Assembly (NCBI GenBank): GCA_022836615.1
Contig: MU405242.1
Coordinates: 124,001-188,000 of the forward strand
Length of the DNA: 64,000 nt
Direction: 5' to 3'
From: Annulohypoxylon bovei var. microspora
Taxonomy: Eukaryota; Ascomycota; Sordariomycetes; Xylariales; Hypoxylaceae
This document shows, piece by piece, positions 31,901 to 45,110 of this stretch; within the stretch, counting starts at the first letter, position 1; the number at the start of each line of letters is the position of its first letter. Below the pieces are notes generated by a model that saw nothing but the letters and a program-made list of their open reading frames with translations, had not been told where the DNA came from and did not search any database. A program made the translations under genes and the position numbers.

Positions 31901-34900
31901 TATTACTTGCTTAGTTGAGTATCATCATTATTTCCGCAATCCAAAATTGGGCAGGCCACGAGTTTGTGATTACCGGATAATGTATTAGAAGTGTGATCCA
32001 GTCGCGTGGGTCACTCCATTCGGAAAACATAACCAAACTATTAGCGCCGATGGTTACGAGTCCGGGCCACCAAGGGACGGGGCAGGACGGGGTAAATGTG
32101 CTTTGGTCCCTTGCTGCCCATGTCGTCTTACTTGCCGTCTTGTAGTTTGTATTACATAGAACTATTTCCCGTTGGTGATCCCCGCAGTTTGATGTACACA
32201 GTACACCTATGTGGGCAATATAAGGAAGCACGTACAGAGAATACAACAGCTCTGAATGTAAGGTACCGGTAACTACCTACATACATAGCTTTAATATTTC
32301 AATTAGAATTCACTAAGACTTTACTCGACATGGATTGGAAATCTTAAGAAATCAGTGACAAGAATTATTGTCATTCATAATACGTAACAATTAGTCTCGT
32401 CGGACAGCGCCGAAGAAACAACTACCATGGATACCTATATGCTCATGCACTTAATAGTAAATACCTACATACATTGACATGGAACATTGAATTCGAAAGT
32501 GGCTGAAAACTTAGTGAGGCCGTGAGAGCCAGGGAACCCTGGGACAGTTCGACGGAATCGATTCGATTTAGTAAAAGGGAAGCTTTGTGGGGACTGGGGT
32601 CAAGCTGACTGATTGGTCGATTTCTCCAAATCTTGGCAGATTTAGCCTAGGATCCACTGAAGTATAAGCGTAGGTGACTTATGTATTGTGTACATATCCC
32701 GCAATATATGTATGTCTAAGTCAGCTATGCAGCTTGAAACCCACGGACGTGTTCGTTGTATAATTGGATATTTTTGAATAGCTTACCTAACCCTTTTCTT
32801 TTCCGATGACTAAGTAGAAGAAAGTATGTAATTTTCTTTATAATCTACCACATTTGAATCACTTTTTCGATTTCAACAGTACGAGGAATATTACAGTTAC
32901 GCATGATATATACATAATATCAGAACTGATAAGTAATCAAGCAATGGGAAGGATTATACATAGGTATGTGTATACCACACCCCCTTGAGAAGTTTTGTGA
33001 CAACTAGTGTCAGAATAGATCTACATGGTGGCATAGTCATCCCCTCCGTCTCCTCCAGTTGAAAGTCCAAGCATCGCCGCCATTCACTCTAGCTGTTCTC
33101 GGTCAAGGTCACCTTCAGCTGGACTGCACTAGAGAGAAATCATGAAGACTACTAACTGCCCTAAGCTGACGAACCAACAGCTGACATTGCAGAAATTATC
33201 TATTCATTGGCAATACCTAGACAATGTTTCTTTTTCCTGCCCCCGCGCCCCCCATTTTTAGGAATCCTTGCCTAGGTTAATGAAAACAAAACCCCCGACA
33301 ATAGATCATTGTCGTCATCAATAGGAGGGCGTGCCGCGGGCTCGGTAAGCTCAGGGTCCAGCCTAGTGGGACGTGTGTGATCACGTCTTTCGCATTATCT
33401 ACATATTATCCATTTCCAGAAACCAGTCGAGGTGTAAGATGTCCCCGTGAGTTGTCCATCATGGGATCGGGTGATTCCAAGCTGCTGGTACCTCGACAGC
33501 CGCATTGTTCCTTTCGACAGTCTTCGGTTCTCAATGTCGAGAATCGTGCGCGAAAGCCCCGGTCTACATCCCTTGTCTACTTCGCTACCTACATACAGTA
33601 CCTATCCAGATACCCGATTAGGTATAATCCAGGAACTCCAGGATGAAGAAAAATTTTACTCTGGTTCAGAACCAAGCTAACAGTGAGGATGAAGGCATGC
33701 AGCCACCCTTACAAATGGATATGCAGATCGATGATCACCAATGAGGCGAACGTCGATGCAGCAACTAGGCAGCTAGGGTCCATAGTGTTTACGATGTTGC
33801 GTCTACACAAAACATGACATAAATCGGGTATAACATCTGCGGGCAACCCCACAGGCGTTCACTTTGGGAAGAAAGCAAAAATAACGCCGTAGATAACATA
33901 CATACCTACATACAAGTTGTCTGGTTGTGTCGCAGCGAGCATGTTTGGGAAACCTTCTGGAAGCTGACAAGAGGTACGTACGGAAGCCTCGGAGTTCATC
34001 GTCTAGCTCAGTCAGATTTTATTCCAAAGCCAAAGTACATCTCGGCATCACCAGGGTCCAGGTCGGCCTGCCGGACTCCCGCGGTGCCCCCATGACCCTT
34101 CGGATCCATCGCCCGAAGCAGTCATGTTAGCAGCTGATCAGGTAACGGCAAGGTGATTTGTCGACGTCTTCAAGGGAATGTGAAAAGAGGAAGGAAAAAG
34201 CAGAAAGAAAAGAGGCAAAGATTTCAGCCACAGGCGACTTGACAGGGAGTATATATGCAGATCGACCAAAAGGGATAGTCGGGGGAGAAAACGAGTCGCA
34301 CAGGAAAAAACTGGAGTGCATGATAGACAGCTCAGCACACCAATATGGGAGCGACTTATTGTTTGAGGGGGCAGGTCGGGATCGTGAAGTCCAAGATACG
34401 ACGAATTTTGCAATCCGTTCTCGGTGTAAAAAAATAATCGGACAATCCGCAATGGAGGGTGAGTTCGTTCATTCATGCAGCTCATACTTACCTACCTAGC
34501 TGTAAGTCGCCCATTTCTTTTCCCCGGTTGTTTCTATTTAATAAGACTTGCAACACCAGGAACCATGAACAGATTTACCTCGTTATCACCTACTGTAACC
34601 AGTTTTATCCCCCATTAAGGGCAGCATTATAGCATGGTCCGTCTGCGGTTCCATCGCATGCGCTTCCTCACCAGGGAGAGCAGGGAGAGCAATTAATAGA
34701 CGCTGACAAACCTTACATAGGTAGGTAGGTATAACATACCTGCCTACACAAATATCTACGACTCCACGTGCCTAGCTTACGTCGAAGTACAGCTCGGGAA
34801 CTGATTTACATGGTATAGTCTAGAGTGAGGCTCCTGATCGACATTCCAATAGACGTCTTCCCTTCCTACCATCTACCAACCCAAACGGATGAGATCTCGG

Positions 34901-37900
34901 AGGCTACCCGTCCACAGTAGTAAAAAGCTTCCCCTTGTCGTTCTTGTCTCCTGCATGCAAATCCCAACAAGGAAGCGATGACAACCACTAGGGAATACCT
35001 GTGGCGCCGGCACTCTTCGCCATCTCTTCGCCATGCGATCCAAAATCTCCTTAAAACAGCCTCTGTAACTTTCTCTCGTGTATGTACGTACAAGATGCCG
35101 AGACGTCGCGAGTTAAGTGAACGTCTCCGTAGAAACAATACATTGAAATAAACCAAGTCTTCCCCCGACAGAGAAGGATCACCGAACCGGACTGCATATG
35201 GATCTGCTCCTTCTTGTCCGCTCTAGTTACATCCATTACGGCCGGCGCAAGACCGGCACTCATTACCGCGGACAGATGCCGGTTATAACTAATCAAGATT
35301 CTTTACACATTTTATTACTAAGACACTATCTTTAGCTATAACTACTCGTAGGTAGCTTCAGCACCTTATTCGGACTTTGAGTTATTTACACTACCTACCT
35401 TGTATATTATTAACAAGCCTCCTATTTTATAGTTATAGGTACCTACCTACCTGCTTACCTAAGTAGCTAGCTATTTAGTGAACGAATGAGGTTTTAATAA
35501 GTCATGGCTAGAAGTAAAAAGAAACCCATCCGAAATTCATTATGACCTTGAGCGTCGCAGCTTAATTTTCTCCCCTTTCTCTCTTCTCGAGCGAACGGGG
35601 TTACTATTAGACTTGCTTCCCACGTGGCCCACGTTCGGCTAGCGGACAGGCTATCGAGACTAGAAGCGCGATCAAGGGATTTAGCTCTTTCGAACATCAA
35701 CCATTGCTATATCCGACAATTGAAATCAATATACCGAGCATATCCATGCCTGCTCCTAATGTGAAACTAGGAGAAGCATGTGCCGTAATAGGTAGGTGGT
35801 CGACTCTGCGACTTCGTGTGGAGATGGAAGTTCAAAGCATGAACTTCCTTCTGAACTAGAAACAATTTAGTTTAAATCTACGCTCTTCCCCAGGTATGGG
35901 CTTACTTTCGGCGCGGTAGTCGCATTTGCGTCGCTTAAATAAGACTCGAATACTAAGTAATCATGAGAATGGAGGCTTTGGCTAGACATTCATGAACCGG
36001 CCGGCCGTTGTAGGAACACCACCAACTAGGAATAGGAGTAATAGAGGTACCGGGTGTTAATAAAGAACCACGGGAAGGCAGCGAATCACTGGCTTCCCAG
36101 GTTGTCTTTCGAGAGGCTATGGATGATCGCACCCGTGCCAACCGTACATAATGATATATCGTTGTAAAGTGTATGGGGGTTCATCCCATCCGAATTTATG
36201 TACAGTTACTTAGGTTCTACTTCCTCGACTCTCACTTATCAGGTTTAACAAAGATCTATACATTCTCCATCGCTGAGATATAAGCTAGTCCCAAGAGTCT
36301 GTTACCGTTTCTTCGTTTTCTATGCAGAATCGCTAGGCTGCACAAATCCTCTCCCGTGGCGAATTTCTTTCGGTAGACAACTAGGCATAGCCAGAACCCC
36401 CTATCCTTCTCTCTCTACTTAACCCCCACGCCAGTATAAGACAGGCTTCATAGGTATGTATAATACTATTTAATCAGACAATATCGTAAAACGAAAAATC
36501 TTCGTCATTTCACATCTAACGGCCACATAGTATCTCTAGGGCGGTGAATCCGGCTACCTCCAAACAAGAAAGGGGGGTACAAAAGGGGCATCGAGCCTAC
36601 ATGGCAAGATCTACATAATAACACAGCCTCTTGTTGTCCGTGGAAATATTCATTTTCTGTAGATGAGCCCCCTTTTCAGGTCTCAATTCTCCCATTCCTC
36701 CTTACGTGTCTAGGATAAGATACCTACCTAGGCAGCTAAGGAACACAGTTAGGCCTAACCATATTATATCATGAACTAACTCTCTGTAACACTGATTGTA
36801 TTGTGTCTAACGAATTTGAAGGGGTTATGTTGTATGGGACCTTAAACGGATTCATAGTGTAGGACAGTACCTACACATCACGGTGATGACGACATCTTCT
36901 TACCAGAGGCATAGGGCCATCCTTATTTCGAAGAATACCTATATAAGTAATAGAATATAGTCTACCCCAAGAAGTTAGGAACCTAGTAAGATGTTTAATC
37001 ACCGCCGAGGAGAAGCTAAAGTACTTATCCTTGAACGTTTCCAAATTATCCACCCCCCTGACGATATTCGACATCAAAGGGAATAAGACAGACCCGATTT
37101 CGCCCTACCTCAGCCCCAGGAGGCTCTCGGTAAACGAGACGGTCATAGATATCCGAGACACAGACGGACTCGCCGCGGTCCGCGGTCCTGCGTCCTGATC
37201 CGAATTGCGGTGGACCTTGCCCGCAACCCGCCGCCGAGACGGGTTTCGTTCGGCGCTTGCCGACGACGACTGTGACTACCTAGGTAGGCATGTACCTTCT
37301 TAAAACTTGTTGAATATATTTAATCATTATTTACCGTGTTGACTAGGTTTACAGGTAGTTCTCATGGTTCTTAGACAATTTACCATAGAGTACCTAGGTA
37401 TGTAATAAAGGAAATTAGAGAAATTTCGAGTTAAGTTATCCCTTCCCGAATTCCGCAATCCTTCATCTACCCCTATTCGCATTTTGCCTCTTGAATCACA
37501 ACCCTCCCTTCGCTTTACAACTGGAGATAGATTTATTTCATATACAACTATTTCACATTATAAAAGCCTTTCCCCCAAAGGTTGGAAGTCTAATAAAAAC
37601 CGAGTTGATGCTTGATAGTAACCGATGCCGTGATGTGCGCACCCATCAAACCCCAGTAGAGTCTCCTTTCTACCCGCGAAGATGGCGTCTTTTTGTTTAA
37701 AAAGGCATAACATTTTGGCCCATCCCATCTTCGTTTTATCCCCCCTTTATACCCCTCTCAACACTAACATCATATTTACGACAGCTGTCTCCCGTCGGAC
37801 TAGGCACCTAACCTTCAGGTCTAGAAGTTCGTGCTCTCTTCCTATCCCCCATAGAGCGTTCCTCCCTCGACACTCGTTTAGATTTACAACTTCTCTCGTA

Positions 37901-38770
37901 CTTCTCTCGGCCCTCCTTCTTGGAAGTGACTGACTATTCAAGTACCTACCACGGAAAGCTGTACGAGCATAAGAAGTTCCTACGATGAACGTAGGCTAAG
38001 ATAGGGGTTAGGTACCTACATACCTCTCACTTTCTCATCAAGACCTATATCCTTCGTAGAGCATACGTCCTCGAATGGACGATATACACTACGTATGTAC
38101 TACAAATAAAGAGAGACGGTCAAGAAATCTTACGAAGAGCCCGCAAAGTAGGCGACGAGACTTCACGATCTGGTAAATGAGATGTAGTGCCTGGGTGTGC
38201 AATACCTCGGCGCTAAAGCTGTCTATTAACTTTTTCTTTCTCGACACCTCCGATACCTAGACTCTATTCAACCTTGTATAAGGGGCCAGTCTCTGTTTAA
38301 GGCCCTCTGCTGCAACTAGCTTCTGGCTATTTGTCTCTTGTGTCTTTGATGACCATCGAGTACTTTCTTTGTTTCACGGCGATAGAATCGAATGGTTTTT
38401 ACACCGTCAGCTTGCGCACTCTCCCATGCCTGTTTCAAGAAAGGAGAATATCCTAAACCAACGTGCGCACTCGCCCCCTTGTTACGCTTTATATTACCAT
38501 TGCGTAGTCCTCGCCGCCGTCACTGACCATCAGCAACTTGAATGCAAATCCTCATGTATTCCCCGTTTCTCTTGTACTCCAGGCTGATGACAAATCCCCC
38601 ATCTCCGTTGAAGGAAATCGTTCAAAATGCAGTCCAGGCCATAACCCTGTCTCGAAACGCCCGGGCATGATTCAAGTCTGGGGATTGTAGCATATTCCCG
38701 TTATCCCTGGTATCGTCGCCGTACATTATGCTTGCCGTCTGCAAAACCGATCTAAGAACTACAACACCTT
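28992..38770. other. 9.8-kb spacer without a recognisable gene
   Basis: It lies between the start of the C2H2 gene and the stop of hog1, both on the minus strand. No open frame has recognisable protein features; all are short. It holds many TAGG/CCTA tetranucleotide words (for example 29850-29864, 30427-30450, 34720-34733, 35440-35460) and TACATA/ATGTA-rich stretches (30220-30300). No tRNA, 5S or snRNA was recognised by eye. The part next to 28991 must carry the transcription factor's promoter and leader. Non-coding transcripts or short multi-exon genes cannot be excluded. Confidence 0.55.
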
Positions 38771-40369
38771 CTACTGGCCGTTGAATTGCTCCTCAATTCC
38801 AGCCACGTTGGATTCCATGTTGTGATAATCAAGAATCTCCGAGTACCTGTTGCCTCTATTGTGTTAGTCATCGTCGCCTCACGAGAAATCCCTGTTGGAA
38901 GATGCCAATCTAGGAGCCATGGAAATACTCACATCATGATCTTCCAGGTATCCACGGGTAGGTCAGCATCGTTGAAACTCCAGTCGAATTTCTCCTCGGC
39001 AACGGGCTCGTCGGTAGGGTCGTGGTAAGGGGCAAGGTAGTCGTGTGCCAACGCCTCGGTAGCAGTGACCCGCTTCTTGGGGTCGAATACAAGCATACTT
39101 TCGAGTAGATCGACAGCTAGAAATTGTTAGCCTCAGCTACGGAATACTCGGATATATATTTCGAATACTAACCTCCTAGATCAGCATTCTTAAATTTGTT
39201 TTTAAGTGGCTGCCGCTCGCGCTTTGGTAAGGACTTAACGAATCTCAAAGTCTATATGACACCGAGTTAGCAGGAATTACCCGGCAAAAGAAAGCATTAG
39301 CCTACATTCTCGCTAGCAATCGTATTGATAACATCGTCAGGCGGTGTACCAAGGAGCTCGGTGATGATGGAGAATTGGTTGACGTGGTCCTTTCCGGGGA
39401 ACAGGGGCTTCCCTTCCAGCATTTCAGCGAAGATGCACCCGGCGCTCCAGATATCGACTTCCACGTCGTATTTTTGCCACGTGAGCATAATCTCGGGAGC
39501 GCGGTAATATCTCGTCGAGACATATCCAGTCATTTGAGGGTCCTGGATTCTAGCAAGGCCAAAATCGCAAATCTTCAAATCACAGTTCTCGTTGACCAAG
39601 ATATTGCTGGGTTTGAGGTCGCGATGGACGACGCCGGCGGAATGGACATACTTCAGGCCTCGCTATATTCCAAATCCATCAGACATTTGTTTTTCTCCAT
39701 TCGTCAACCGCGACAAGGGCACGCACCATGATTTGATAAAGGAAATATTGGATAAATTGCTTTTCTAGAGGTCTCGAGGTGAGTAATCGATGCAGATCCG
39801 TTCCGAGAAGCTCTGTTACGAAGTAGCTGGAAAATCGGTTAGCGTGATGCCGTATGACCAAAGCTTTGTCCAAAATATGCGTACATGTCTTCGAGAGGAG
39901 AAATGAAGATGTCGCTGAGCGAGATGACCTAGAAATGGGTATGAGCGATGTTCTAGACGACCTTTTGGGCGAGTAGGTACAACCAACATTTTCATGTTTG
40001 AGATGTTTCAGTAACTTCAGTTCTCGATATGTCCTTTTAGCCAAGACTGGTGTGCTGAAAGGCTTCATAATCTTCTTCACGGCGACATTTTGGCCCGTAA
40101 GTTGGTCTTTCGCGGAACTATACAGTGGCAGTTCGCCCTAATTAGTTATTGCGTCCATACCTAGTCGAGGAGTCTTCGGCGCAGTAGCTGAGCAAGCGAC
40201 ATACCAGACAAGACCAAAAGCACCCATGCCCACAGGTTGTAGATCCGAGTATCTGTTCAAAACATTGCGTCAATTCGAGTGGCATGCTAGGCAGCGTCGC
40301 AAAATAGCCATACCTAGACGTAATCTCGAACGTCGTTCCGAAGATCTGAGCTCGCACGAATTCGGCCAT
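38771..40369 (-). CDS. hog1: Hog1-type stress MAP kinase
   Basis: Nine exons: 40314-40369, 40205-40252, 39988-40117, 39885-39928, 39727-39826, 39306-39662, 39173-39251, 38933-39116, 38771-38846; 357 residues, every junction in phase. The kinase acts in the high-osmolarity and stress cascade below a Pbs2-type MAPKK and moves to the nucleus to activate stress genes. Visible features: Gly loop G-M-G-A-F-G (27-32), ATP lysine in V-A-V-K-K (49), H-R-D-L-K-P-S-N (catalytic Asp 141), D-F-G (159-161) and the activation motif T-G-Y (T171, Y173), which defines the Hog1/p38 class. It ends I-E-E-Q-F-N-G-Q. The length equals the usual 356-358 residues. Two donors are weak (GTTGGT after exon 3, GTAGGC after exon 6). 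The orthologue is named OS-2 in Neurospora and Osm1 in Magnaporthe. Confidence 0.96.
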
Positions 40370-42013
40370 GGCGAATAACGAGCTGTATTTTAGGGGGAGG
40401 CGGGGTGTGAGAAGTTTGAACGACGATCGAAAAAAAGGCGTAAGAGGAGGGATGGGTTGTTGTCAGCTATCGAACGAGGGGGGCGGAAAACGAGGGGCAG
40501 AGACCCTGGAACGATAAAACCCGTGAGATAGGTACTGCTATTTGGTAAAAACAACAAGCCAGGTTAGTTTAGTTTGGATGGCCCGTGATTGTAAGTTGAT
40601 TCTGTGTATTGTTATTTTTCTTCTTCACACTCTTTTTTTCTTCCGACTTTAGTCCAGGGAGGGAATAAAAAAACTAAAGACAACTTAAAATGAATGGCAA
40701 TCTTGAAATGCCGTTAAGTTAACCAGATGGGAAAAGTGGGATGAAAGAACAGGATTTTCGAGTTCGAAGTTGGGCTGTGCTGTGGATAAGGTTTTAGAAA
40801 CACGCACCGGAACGGCGATTCGAATGTGCCTGCCTTCTCCAGCGGTGGCGATCGCGATCGAGCTTTTTTCTATGTAAAACCACTGGAAGTTACTTTCTAG
40901 TACTTAGCTAGATGCGCTAGGCATGTATGCTATGCTAGAGGTATGCACGATATAATACACTATGCACCTATCAAGGGCTTTTCTGGGTCTCCCCTGGACA
41001 ATGCGGCGTTGAGACCGACCGTGACAAGTGGCTGATGCTATCCGATAGAAAGAGCAACTACCTACATTGGATGTAAGTACTCCGCAGAAAGTACTGTACA
41101 TTCAGTCACTCTATTGGTAGCTGCAAGCCTTGCGTGTTAAGTGAGTACTTATACATGAAGTTTATCACTTCCAGGGGGCTACCTACCAGATTTGAATTCC
41201 TAGTAGGAGAGCGGGGTCCACTCATAAAGGACTCTAAGCAACAGGTGTCGTTTTTATCTCTTTCTTTCAAAAAGATCATAAGCCTCCGATAATAAAATGC
41301 GTTATTAAATCCGTTCCGGTCTGTTGTTGTTGTGTCGCAGTGTCGGTGGGAGAATATAGGCTGGACTAGGTAATATGCCCAGAAAACAAAAATATCAGAA
41401 AGATCAATCACACGAAAGAACGAGACCATTTTGCCTAGCTCGATGCAGAGTTATCTGATGTTTCCCATTTCTGTCACCTACCTAATAAGCTTGCAGTTAA
41501 TTCCCTAGGATGGAAACTGTCATATGCTTCTTATATAATAGCAAAGTCTTCTTTAACTACCTAGTACCCACCTAGGCATGAAGAGAACAGAGATGGGCAG
41601 TTTGGGATATCTATGAATAGCAACAGAAACGACAGAGCAACAAGATCAAGCGCTTACCCGCAAGACATACGCAGATCACGAAGAGAAGATGGGAATTGTC
41701 AGAAATGCCGTTCTGAACATTCCAAGAATCTTGATGCGAACCTAATTGCACGTGGTGTGAAGAATTAGGGTGTCGATCACTGCTGGCACCCGTTGATAGG
41801 CGATGTAGACAATATAGACAAACCCAAGCCGTAATTGAATTGGTGGGAAGAATGAGAACCCGGTCAGGTAGGTATGTTGCACGAGGATCGGCCCGTCAAA
41901 GCTACCATAAATTTGTCAACTTGACAGCTGTTGTTTTGTCTATGGTCCTGAACCTCTCCTGAAAAGGGGTCGGGTATCAGAAATTTACAAGGCTTGAGAA
42001 ACTACAACACACA

Positions 42014-42033
42014 AGGTAGGTAGGTAGGTAGGT
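42014..42033 (+). repeat. (AGGT)5 microsatellite
   Basis: Five uninterrupted copies of AGGT. It is the longest pure run seen of a tetranucleotide that recurs across nearly all spacers of the window. Confidence 0.9.
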
Positions 42034-43837
42034 ACATTGTAGATTATCGAAGCCGTGATATTTGATATTTGGTAACCATTTCATCGTTTAACTAATGCCT
42101 CTTCAAAGATAAAGATAAATAGCGAAAACTCGAGAGAAGTCATTATCGGAATGGCATGACATGGGGCTCTTAATTTCATGGGTTGCATTTGTGACTAACC
42201 TACAGGTCAAACCGTGCTGTTGTCTCTAGTGCCGCCGAGCTCACCAGTCACTGTCGAGTTACGGCAGCGCCTAGTACACGTTTGGCTCACCACCTCACCC
42301 GCGTCCCACAAACCAGCACATAGGGTACTACGTACAGTACCAATCCTACAGGTAGCCAGCAACTAAGTCGAAGATTTGTTGAGTTGACGAGTAAAACAGT
42401 GTGCCAGTTTTGCTTGGTGAGTGTGACCCTAATGGTAGGCTAATAGCGCCGACGAGTCTGGGTTTTTCGGCAGAGTTTCCCATATTCAACTCTGTATTCT
42501 GTTAATACTCTAGTACAGTACTTCCGAAGGCGGCCAGCCAAGTTTGAATATGTGATGGCTAATAGGCGAAGGAATATCACCCGCATAACATCTTACAAAC
42601 TGTAATCGGTACAAGGGGATATTGGATATCTTGAAGGTTCAAATGCAGCTGAGTTATACCTAGCATCGAAGCCAATACGAAAAAGGTAAGATGCTTATTC
42701 TATAGTAAGACTAATAGCCAATTAGATCTCAGGAATTTCTTCTTAAAGAAATATGACATCACCGTATAGTTATCTCTCCTAGCTCGGCCTTCTGCCCCTC
42801 CTTTTGTATAGGTACCTCTAGGTAAGTTCCATCGAAGGTCTGGGCTCCGTCTTCAACGTAGTACCGCGTTGACCGCGCGGAAGGGTATGCCTATGTTATA
42901 ACAGCAAGAAGAGACGCTAAAAAGGATTTATACTAATAAGCGCCTTACTTCTAGATAGAGCCACTAGAGTGAAGAAATGGGACGATATAGAGGAGTATGT
43001 CAGTAGTCACTTAGCTTAGGATCCCAACCGCATAACCGGCATTCCCTCACAAAGTATCCGACAATCGAACTCTTAGTGCACCATCGCCGATACTCATGAT
43101 CAGTCATTTTCGACCTCCGCATATATCGAATTGTATTTGGTTATGGAGCAATGTCCCAAAACGAAAAAAGGGCTCGTGACAATCTAGGTAGGTAGGTTTA
43201 ACAAGTCCCATTTTGAGATTCGACGAAGCGGTCTGGAAAAAAGCCAGTAATATCGTCGAACTTCGTTATATTCTTCATCATCCAGTACGAAAGCTACTCG
43301 GCTCACCATTACCTGAATAGGTATGTTAGCCACCAAGAGTCCTGGTTCATCCCTGGTAAGCCACATTAGGGACCGCAGAGTAGAAAGAGTCGCAGAGCAA
43401 GGCTACATATGATGACGTAGGTAGGTAGGTATGTAGGCAGTCCGGAGGCAGTCTGGAGGTTTTGGTCACAATCGGAAAAACCAACCAAAATGAAACTTAG
43501 AACCAAAGGTCACCTGGAGGGTATTCCGAGCAATTGGACTGGATGCGGATTTATCTATCGGATATTGAATCTGCATATTTATTATTCCGGACCTTTTTCT
43601 CCTTGGGTGATGTTGTGTAACTTCTCATTAAATGAATTGGATTAAATGTAGCACGAGGAATTGGGCTCTTAGATTATCCAATCAGACCAGACTTCAAGGT
43701 TTACCTAACTCCCAAGTTTTTCCCCTCTTAGGTAAGCAATAAAGTACCTACGGGAATTACTACTCTAATACCAGTTGACGTCATCTTTCTCGAAAACCAG
43801 AAAGTAGAATGGCATCCATAGATTATGGATTATGTAC

Positions 43838-43859
43838 AGTAGGTAGGTACCTACCTACT
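43838..43859. repeat. Perfect 22-bp palindrome of TAGG units
   Basis: AGTAGGTAGGT followed directly by its reverse complement ACCTACCTACT, with no spacer. It could extrude a hairpin or be a dimer binding site; both are inference. Confidence 0.9.
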
Positions 43860-45110
43860 TATCTTGCATATTCAGCTGACGGCTTCGTGATAAATAATAT
43901 GTACCTATCTTGTCAGGATTAAATCATTTACACAGAAAGTAACGTCTAATTATGTAACTCGAAAATATACCTATGTTATCAGATCCCTTCTGGATTTTCC
44001 CCCTCTCTCCTGAAGGCTAGGTACATACATGTCTCTTAATCCTCGTGAAGACTTTGTTTAGAAGTAAACAACTGGACCCTGACGATCATTATCCTATAAG
44101 GCTGGAGATCGTCCGGAGATCCTGTGAAAGATCAATTAACCCAGCATCTCCCCTCCCTCCCTCCTCGTTACCGTTACCACCAACTAGGTTTTCTTACATC
44201 CTCACTTGACACATGCACATATGTCGGGAGGCCCGAAAAGAGGAGTGCCTAAGCTGCTAAGGTGAGTTTATACCAGCCCAACCCGAGTGAAGGGAGACTA
44301 TGCTCAGTGACATCATTGTGTGTTTTTCCTCGCGGGGTGCAGACGAACGTTCTAGACCTTGATCCATCCTTTAATCTCCTAAACTCTTACCGAATAGATA
44401 TCTGGGTAGCTACCTAGCTATCTAATCGTCTTCCTCGAGATGAGAGGGTTGCCATGAAGATAACAATAGTGATGGTACATAGGAATCGAACGGCCTAAAC
44501 TTCCTGAGGACTAGAGCCCCATCTAACTCCTCGGAGATTGAACCCCCCTTTCTTTAGTCAGGGGAGTATATGGGGGTCACTATATCTTGTACACAAGAGA
44601 GATATGTAACTAGTCAACTTCCTTCAAATTAGGTACTTACTAAGATGTATAATCGTACTAACCCAGATAACAAAAGGCAGACTCGCTTGTCTTTGTAGAA
44701 AGCATCTCGACCTTCTACTTTTCAAAGCAAAAACATACCCTTTCTTTCCGTCCCCAAACCCTGGATTTTAAACAGCGGGTTTCTTCTCCAGCTTCAAACA
44801 CGTCAACCAATTATCCGATTCAGAACGAGACAACAAGGTATAGGTAGGTAGTTAAGATATAATTGATACCTGGAATGCTATTCATGACCAATCCCCTCAT
44901 ACTCATCAACGTAACCCGTCTCAGCCTCACCAATATGCATTCTCCGTTCGGGACTCGCATGTTCTGCCTCGATATCTGTCGAGCAGTTGCCGAGCTACTA
45001 ACCTTAGTCCCTTATTCCACGTTCTCCAGCCTGGGTTAGGAGCTATCGCTATATAATTTCCAAGAGAGGTATTACCATGGCGTACATAGGCACCTATGGC
45101 AATACATCAT

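Larger units (their letters stand above)
40370..45110. other. 4.7-kb spacer without a recognisable gene
   Basis: Between the start of hog1 and the stop of glycogen phosphorylase. It includes the hog1 promoter (40370 to about 41100), an (AGGT)5 run at 42014-42033, further TAGG runs near 43185 and 43420, and a perfect 22-bp palindrome at 43838-43859. Open frames are short and unconvincing. Confidence 0.55.

Noticed and set aside
44481..44550. GAATCGAAC and GATTGAACCCCC motifs resembling tRNA T-loops
   Set aside because: Neither allows pairing of the T-stem, and no acceptor or D-arm can be placed at tRNA distances.
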